NCBI RefSeq assembly: GCF_902806685.2
Contig: NC_048538.1
Coordinates: 16,244,001 to 16,308,000 of the forward strand
Direction: 5' to 3'
Origin: Maniola hyperantus
Lineage: Eukaryota > Arthropoda > Insecta > Lepidoptera > Nymphalidae
Length of the DNA: 64,000 bases
The position numbers were made by a program, and so were the translations under genes. Shown here piece by piece: positions 57,455 to 64,000 of the stretch (positions within the stretch are counted from its first letter, which is position 1; the number at the start of each line of letters is the position of its first letter). A model generated the notes under the pieces. It saw nothing but the letters and a program-made list of their open reading frames with translations. It did not search any database and was not told the origin of the DNA.

Positions 57455-57797
57455 TGGCGTAAAGCGGTTATACGATTCATGACGTCGGAGGAGGCCCAGG
57501 ATTCGATCTCGGGCACGCACTTCTAACTTTTCAGAGCTATGTGCATTTTCAGTTTTCAGGAATTAAATACCTATTTAAATATTATCACTTGCTTTAACGG
57601 TAAAGGAAAACATCATGAGGAAACCTCATGGAAACCTACAAGTTCCATTATAATGTTCTCTAAGATAATATGTGCAGAAGTCTGCCAATTCACTCTTGGT
57701 CAGCGTGGCGGACTCTGGCATAAACCTTACTCATTCTGTGCCTGTGCCTAGCAGTGGGCCGGAGATGGGTTGATGATAACGATGATGATGATGAAAA
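57455..57797 (+). mobile_element. tRNA-derived SINE with RTE-like tail, near complete
   Basis: The head GTGGCGTAAAGCGGTTATAC and the B-box-like GGATTCGATCTCGGGC resemble a tRNA. The body follows (GCACTTCTAACTTTTCAGAG, then GGAAAACATCATGAGGAAACC). The tail ends GGAGATGGGTTGATGATAAC and (GATGAT)n. The tail sharing suggests mobilisation by an RTE LINE such as that at 17254-17560. Confidence 0.68.
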
Positions 57798-57799
57798 AC

Positions 57800-59985
57800 T
57801 TTAATGGGCAAATATTTGACTGAATTTTTAACGATTATAATATTTAACTAAAACTAAAGAAACACTAGTACTAGAGGCATAAAGAAACTAAAATAATGTA
57901 CAAGCGCTACGATATTTTTGCCTAAAAGCGCGCGCTTTATCATAGTCATTCATCACTTACTTACCATCAGATAAAATGCTTAATTTAGCGGGAAACATTA
58001 ATAAAATACTTGATTAAATAAAACGAGAGTAGGGAAAGTGCCGATGCGCCCCGCCACCGTTGGATTCCATGCGTTTATACCTACTTTATCTGCACCGTCA
58101 CACAACTGCTCTGCACGACAGTAAAAAATATCTTTGTTTTTCTATTCATGTTTATCTATACTTAGGCAAAGTGAACGACTCAGTTATATCGTAAAAATAA
58201 AGGTGATCTTACGTTAGTTCATAGCACCCGCACCGCGCGCTACGGACTTTACAAATGTCGAGGCATCTCGCTGTCAAGACTAGTTACGTACGCATCGTTC
58301 GTTAGCGTGCATTCAAAAAATTTGGATCCGTTTTTCGAGCTACATCCATAATAACCTTATCAGAGTACAGTAATAATGGCGGCAGTTTTATATTGATTAG
58401 CGTGTAAAAATGCATAGGTTGAATTAAAAAATGATTAAATGCGGTAGCTGTACGTGCGGGTAGACAAATATGCGAGGAGCCTCTTATAAAATAAAAATAA
58501 TAATGAAATGAAATGAAATGAAATAATTTATTTGTGTGAAATAAATGAAATGTTGATACTAGCAATTACTAATTAGGTAGGGTTATTTTAATTCAATTTG
58601 CATAAACTAATTAACGAATCAGAAAACATGGTCGTTAATATTATTTATCTTAGATTTCATAACCTGACGAATATAAAAGAAAATGAGTAGATTATTTTTT
58701 AGTTTTTTACATGAGATTTATTTTAAAGAGATTGTTTCGTTATAAAATTACTTACATAATTGATTGTTTAAATTTTATCATTGGAACATTTGTTTAAAGA
58801 TCATTTATTTTCTTAATTAGGCGTGAATGAATAGCTCTGCTCTCGCTTCTATTGTTATTAATGGGTTTTAATTGAAAAGATTTTTCGTTTGATTATTATT
58901 ATAGTTTCTTATTTCTACAATGAGCTGCCACTTACGAGTTACATCATTTGTGTAATTTTCAAATAATAGAATTAGGTACCTACTTAATTAACTTGAGAGA
59001 TTCGTAATGTGCCGATCTATGGCACTACAAACTAAGTATCTACATATATTGAATTAATTTCAGGATAGACAAAAAAAAAGATTTAACAGGAGACTCTCCG
59101 TCACTTACTCCACACAAACGTAAAATCAAAGCAAACTCAACCCAAATTCGCAATGAAGAAAATTGTATTGAAGTGAATTGCAAGTCTATAAAATTTTGCA
59201 GACACATTCTCCAAACTATTAATATCTGCGTCTGTGGTTTCCCACATTTCTCTAAAAATATGTAGTTTTGAAGTTATACGGGCTCAAAGGTTTGTTTTGT
59301 GCTCGTTTTTCAAAGCAATTTAACGAATTAAGTCTAAGTATCATCTAATCTTCAAAAATATTTTTTTGATCAGAACTCTGAATTTAAAAATGAATTTGTT
59401 AATTACATACTCGTATAATATTGGTACATAACTTATACTAGTATATATTTATTAAATTTATAGACTAGCGCTTGACGCTAATAATTTTGTGTAGATTTTT
59501 AGATTAAAATTTAATGATGGGTATTAAACTTCATTAAATGCGACCTCTAGGTATATTTTCAAGATTTCAAAGTGCAATGTAGAGCCGCTTTGTGTAAATG
59601 TAAAACAGATAATTATGTAAATTTCTAACTGTAACTAACCGTTGTTTTTGTAGATAGGTAAATGACTTAAAAATTTCAATCTGATATAGCTGCTTGATAC
59701 TTAATTATATTAATCTGCACCAGTGCATTAATAGAAACCGCGTCTATTCCCTGAGGAAAAGTGGAGCGGAGAAAGCAAAACAAATGCACGCATGCTTTAA
59801 TATAAATATTCAACAGTAACAGTATAATACCTACTAAAGTAAAATACTTAAAATTTTATTTTACTTGATTATTGTGCACGATAGTTAACAATTGGTACTA
59901 TGGTGACACGGCGTAAGGCCAAGTTTCCACTGGTAATAAAAATGGCAACAGTTAACTCCAGCAAACCGTTGGCATAATTTTATCA
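57800..59985. other. No gene recognised
   Basis: AT-rich intergenic or intronic DNA. A short (AATGA)n stretch lies at 58502-58525. I see no coding exon, RNA gene or clear mobile element here. The GC-rich patches left of this region (55085-55260, 56270-56350, 57060-57250) have no supported frame either; a promoter or non-coding first exon there is possible but unproven. Confidence 0.4.
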
Positions 59986-59989
59986 TATC

Positions 59990-60290
59990 GGAGAGTGTGC
60001 TCAGGAGCTGTTCGATCTTGTCCCCCTCACCTTTCTACCACCGTACCGCAAGACACGGGTGAGTTTCCACCCCTAAGCTACGTCGTCAACAGTCCATCTA
60101 CGCGTACGAAACGCTTTGCGTCATCATTCCTTATACGCATATCTGGAATACTCTCCCGAGATCAGTATTTCCTTCCAATTATAATCCGGGTATCTTTAAA
60201 ACAAGAGTGAATACCTTCTATAGGCAAACGCGTCCCATCTTAATCATCTTAGGCCACATCAACACTTCCCATCAGGTGTGAACGGTCAAG
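59990..60290 (+). mobile_element. LINE 3' end fragment
   Basis: Plus frame reads SSTVHLRVRNALRHHSLYAY, then EISISSNYNPGIFKTRVN, then tail CGTCCCATCTTAATCATCTT and GGTGTGAACGGTCAAGCGTG. A second-family Helitron-like fragment on minus follows at 60318-60400 (GATGCCCGCGACTTCGTTCG). Confidence 0.6.
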
Positions 60291-61261
60291 CGTGCGCCTA
60301 TAATGAATAATAATAAAAAACTAGATGATGCCCGCGACTTCGTTCGCGTGGATTTAGGTTTTTTAAAAATCCCGAGGGAACTTTTTGATTTTCCGGGATA
60401 TTCCTTGCTGGTTCTTTTCGATAGGATTGGCATTCCGAACCTATATTTTATTAGAAGTGACCTAAACCTAAAGGTTTAAATAAGCACTCTCCAACCTAGA
60501 TCTCCGGTCATCCGGTTGGTTTAAAAATTTTAAAATTCCGTGGGAATTCTTTGATTTTCTGGGATAAACAAAACAAAAGCCGCCCGAGCGCAAAGTTGCA
60601 CGCTTTTTATAAATATTAATTTATATTTAAAATTCTATGTGCTCTGTTACCATAAAATAATACCGTAATCCCGTGTATCAAACATTGAACGTAAATACGA
60701 AATTTTATTGAAATCGGTTTTATATCAATCGAATAAAACTGGTTTTTCTCCTAATGGTCGTGTAAAAAATGCGTATTTTGGGGAAACTTCGCGATTTTTT
60801 TGTATCGAGCCAAATTGTGCCAATCGCGTTTTGGCTCTCCTAATTAATTCACTAAAGAATATCTTTAATTTTTAATATTAAAAAATGAACATACAAATTG
60901 CATTGACCATCCGAAATGTATCTCAACACCGCTTTTAGGACGCATATCGCCTTAATCAAAATCAGGTCAGTTTTTACCAGCCCAACGCTTAACGAAACCG
61001 AATAAGTAGGTACGAATAGTTTTCCCTATACGGTTAGCGGATAGCGTTGGATAGTTATATGGATTTAATTAAGACTTCCACAGTCCACATCGAATACCGA
61101 AACCCGTTTATCATTGCCGAAACAATGGGCGCTTGCAGTTCCCAGGCAACGCTTATTTGGAGACGGAATGCTGCAGTCGAAAGACACCCAAATCAGCTCT
61201 AAGAGTTCTTTCAAGCAGGCCGTCACGCGACACCTACAAGTAGCCGGAAACAAACAGACAA

Positions 61262-61463
61262 AAACAGATATTATAAAAGTATGTTTGTTTGTTCTTCAAT
61301 CACGTTGCAACGGAGCAACGGATCGACGTGATTTTTTGCATAGTTATAGTTCAAGACTTGGAGAGTAACATAAGATACTTTTGATCCTGGAAAATCAAAG
61401 AGTTCCCTCGGGATTTTTTAAAAACTAAATCCATGCGATCGTAGTCACGGGGATCAGCTACTT
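61262..61463 (+). mobile_element. Second Helitron-like family, diverged copy
   Basis: GTATGTTTGTTTGTTCTTC, GGATCGACGTGATTTTTTGC, GGAGAGTAACATAAGATAC and CCTCGGGATTTTTTAAAAAC, ending GGGGATCAGCTACTTAGT. Confidence 0.55.
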
Positions 61464-61870
61464 AGTACCCAATAAATTTTGGGTATAGGGCTTATAGTCT
61501 GGGCTTACCTAACTAGCTACTTATTTCTTTTTCCTTATTGTTGAGTGCCGATGACCTCCTCAATTGTATTACGATCTATAACCTAAACTTATAAGTCTTA
61601 TAACTTTTCTTATACTAAGAAATTGTCCATTGACGCATCTTTGTTCACGTGTTCTTTCAGAAACTAAACTGACGATTATTAGCATAATGTACATTTTCTC
61701 CCACTTGCTGGTAATTTTTTTAAGCACCAGCTATTTCCGCACGACAATAAAACGAATTAAACTTAAAATAATTTTGGAAGTAGGTACCTACTCGTCTTCA
61801 CCTCGTCCTTTCAATATTACTCGTCCGTACATTGCTCTATTTAACGCATTGGTGTTTCCCACAGATGAGT

Positions 61871-61960
61871 AACTCTGGTACTGCAAATGTTCATGGGTGG
61901 CGGTAATCACGTAACATCAGGTGCCTGCTCGTTTGCTCGCCATTTTTATTTAAAAAAAAT
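61871..61960 (+). mobile_element. CR1-like LINE tail fragment
   Basis: CTCTGGTACTGCAAATGTTC, ATGGGTGGCGGTAATCACG and GCCTGCTCGTTTGCTCGCC, then an A-rich end. Same tail as 35960-36080. Confidence 0.6.
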
Positions 61961-62219
61961 CTGGCCTGGACAGTAATGAACTATTATCGTACAATCTGCT
62001 ATCAGATTTATTGAAAAATCCATACAAAATGTGTGAAGTTTTGTTACCGTTTCTTTTCTCGAGTGGCCCGCACGTAGAGACACTAATTTGGTAAGTTTAA
62101 ATCAGAGCTGTCTGAATACTGGAGTATTTGTAAACAAGTAGCTTTTAATTAAGTATGTAGATTTTTTGAATTAATAAAATATGATTGTTTCGTATTCGCA
62201 CGGTCAGCTTTTTTGGCTT

Positions 62220-62632
62220 TTTAGGGTTCCGTACCTCAAAAGAAAAGAGGAATCCTATAGGATCACTTTGTAGTCTGTCTATCTGTCGGTCTGTCAAGAA
62301 ACCTACAGCGTACCTACTTCCCGTTGACCTAGAATCATGAAATTTGGCAGGTAGGTAGGTCTTATAGCAGATATTCGGGGAAAAATCTGAAAACAGTGAA
62401 TTTGTGGTTGCATTACACAAAAAAAAATTGTGGTCATGAACTAAAAATTCAAAGTAAGATAACTATATCAAGTGGGGTGTCATATAAAACGGTTTCACCT
62501 GTGCATTCTAAAACAGATTTTTATTTATTTTTATGCATCATAGTTTTTGAATTATCGTGTAAATTGTCCAAAAAAATACGACTGTAGTACAGAACGCTTG
62601 TTGCGCGCGCCTGACTCGCACTTGGTCAGTTT
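62220..62632 (+). mobile_element. GGTTCCGTACC element, complete copy
   Basis: Left end AGGGTTCCGTACCTCAAAAG; interior CTTCCCGTTGACCTAGAATC and CAAGTGGGGTGTCATATAAA; right end AGTACAGAACGCTTG, GCGCGCCTGACTCGCACTTG. The 63-codon frame inside has no recognisable family. Confidence 0.6.
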
Positions 62633-62639
62633 TTTTCTT

Positions 62640-63812
62640 AAATGTACGGTTAATCTTATACACATCTCCGTGTTCGTTAATTAATTACGCATCTTGAATT
62701 TATTATAAGTGTGAACTTAATTATTTCTTAATTATCTTAATTACAATGTTTAGGCAAGTTATAAACACCTACTAGAACTGACGGCATAAGAAAATATGTG
62801 TATTCAGCTTTGAAGTATTTTACCTAAACCTTATGAATATTGTATTTTTGATGATATTTCATTGTTTTCCGGTTGGTTGCAACTGCATCAATGTTGATGC
62901 AGCTGGCTTATCAGTTACGAGAGTAAGTAAATAAAATACTGACTGAATGACATAATCGAACTACTACGACTCACATCGAGACTAGAAAATTGAGATTTCG
63001 ATGAGAATTCTATATCGTAGGCCATTTTGAGACACTAAAATCTACCTACGCGGACAAAAACATGTTTTCTTGTAACAGACTAAAAAGAAAAACTCTGCGC
63101 GCGTTGAAGTCTTTTCTATGTCGAAAAAGAATTTTAATAAATAGGTACATTTTTGTTGTTATTATTTTTATAATATTTTTCAAACACTTTACAAGGTATA
63201 AAAATTAAGTACTGTAGTTATTTGAAAAAAAATAAAAAAAAGTAAAAAGTCAACCTTCGCATATATACCTACTTGTACTTAATAAATGAACTCTGATATG
63301 CAAAGCTTGTTTCCAATTAAGGCGTGTTTTCCTTACTTGTCTAATCTATTAAAGGTGAACTATAATAATGCCCTTTCCCTATACTAAACGGCTTTAGATA
63401 CGACGTCCTGTTTTTTTTAAATTAATTTCTGTCAGTGTTTATAGAAAATTAAACTCTATAACGAACGTAATAAGGTCGTTAATATTATAAAGTTTTCTGA
63501 TTTATTTCTATAACAGACTTTATCAGTGTTTTAGTAAAATGAACTTTATCAATTACGTTCTAGGATTTAATATCGTGTGCTAAATTGGTAATGCTTTAAT
63601 GATTATTATCCCAAAATCTCGCACCCTCCTAACGGATGTGTTAGAAAACCGTTGATGGCATCGGAGCATGCTAGGTGATTATGTTTTTTTGAGTTCTTTT
63701 AATGAAGACGATATGGTGAGATAGAAACGGAAATTAAGTTTACTAATAGGTTAGATAAAGATGACTGAAACGTACCTACGCCACATGTATAGAAAATTCA
63801 CTTATATTAAAA
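62640..63812. other. No gene recognised
   Basis: AT-rich DNA between two repeats. I see no exon, RNA gene or element that I can support. Confidence 0.4.
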
Positions 63813-64000
63813 CTAGCTTATGCTCGCGATTTCGTCCGACTATATTATTATCCCCTTTAGGGTTGAATTTTCGAAAATCCTTTCTTAGCGGATGCGTACG
63901 TCATAATAGCTATCTGCATGCCAAACAGCCCGATCCGTCCAGTAGTTTGAGCTGTGCTCTGATATATTAGTCAGTCAGTCAGTCACCTTTTCCTTTTAAA
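63813..64000 (-). mobile_element. Helitron-like element, running off the right edge
   Basis: Starts on plus with CTAGCTTATGCTCGCGATTT and reaches GTCAGTCAGTCAGTCACC and CCTTTTAAA at the window end. A small deletion removes part of the hairpin region. Confidence 0.65.

Overview
The window is nuclear DNA from an insect, almost certainly a moth or butterfly (Lepidoptera). Genes are split by many short GT-AG introns, and the introns are packed with short mobile elements. The commonest of these is a Helitron-like element with 5'-TC and CTAG-3' ends and a GTCC-ACG-CGGAC hairpin, a type abundant in Lepidoptera. No species is assigned.

Four genes can be reconstructed, as two head-to-head pairs. (1) About 0-8 kb: on the minus strand, the 5' part of an initiator caspase with a CARD (Dronc type; the gene runs off the left edge), divergent from a two-exon plus-strand gene for a secreted selenoprotein M-like thioredoxin-fold protein in which cysteine replaces selenocysteine. 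(2) About 10.8-53.5 kb: on the minus strand, the complete giant HEAT-repeat gene GCN1 (41 coding exons, about 2,690 residues by my splicing, with the reading phase consistent at every junction), divergent from a plus-strand gene for the minor-spliceosome protein U11/U12 48K (SNRNP48, six coding exons). About 530 bases separate the last two start codons.

The most unusual features are two tandem arrays, each built from an exon and its 5' splice site. In SNRNP48, exon 5 is present 22 times with a 172-base period. Each copy has an acceptor-like and a donor sequence, and neighbouring copies are separated by only 15 bases. In GCN1, exon 9 is repeated seven times with a 166-base period: seven donors but only one acceptor. 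In both cases one copy keeps the reading frame, while reading through copies soon meets a stop.

The rest is repeat-derived: 5'-truncated non-LTR retrotransposons (R1-like, RTE-like, CR1/Jockey-like, and one with a restriction-like endonuclease domain), tRNA-derived SINEs, many foldback elements and MITEs (one with a clear 8-base target duplication), and several minisatellites. From 53.6 kb to the right edge I find no gene, only repeat fragments and AT-rich DNA.

GCN1 and the caspase are both linked to stress responses in other animals, but any link between neighbours here is inference. Splice sites were placed by eye from GT-AG rules, reading phase and family resemblance.
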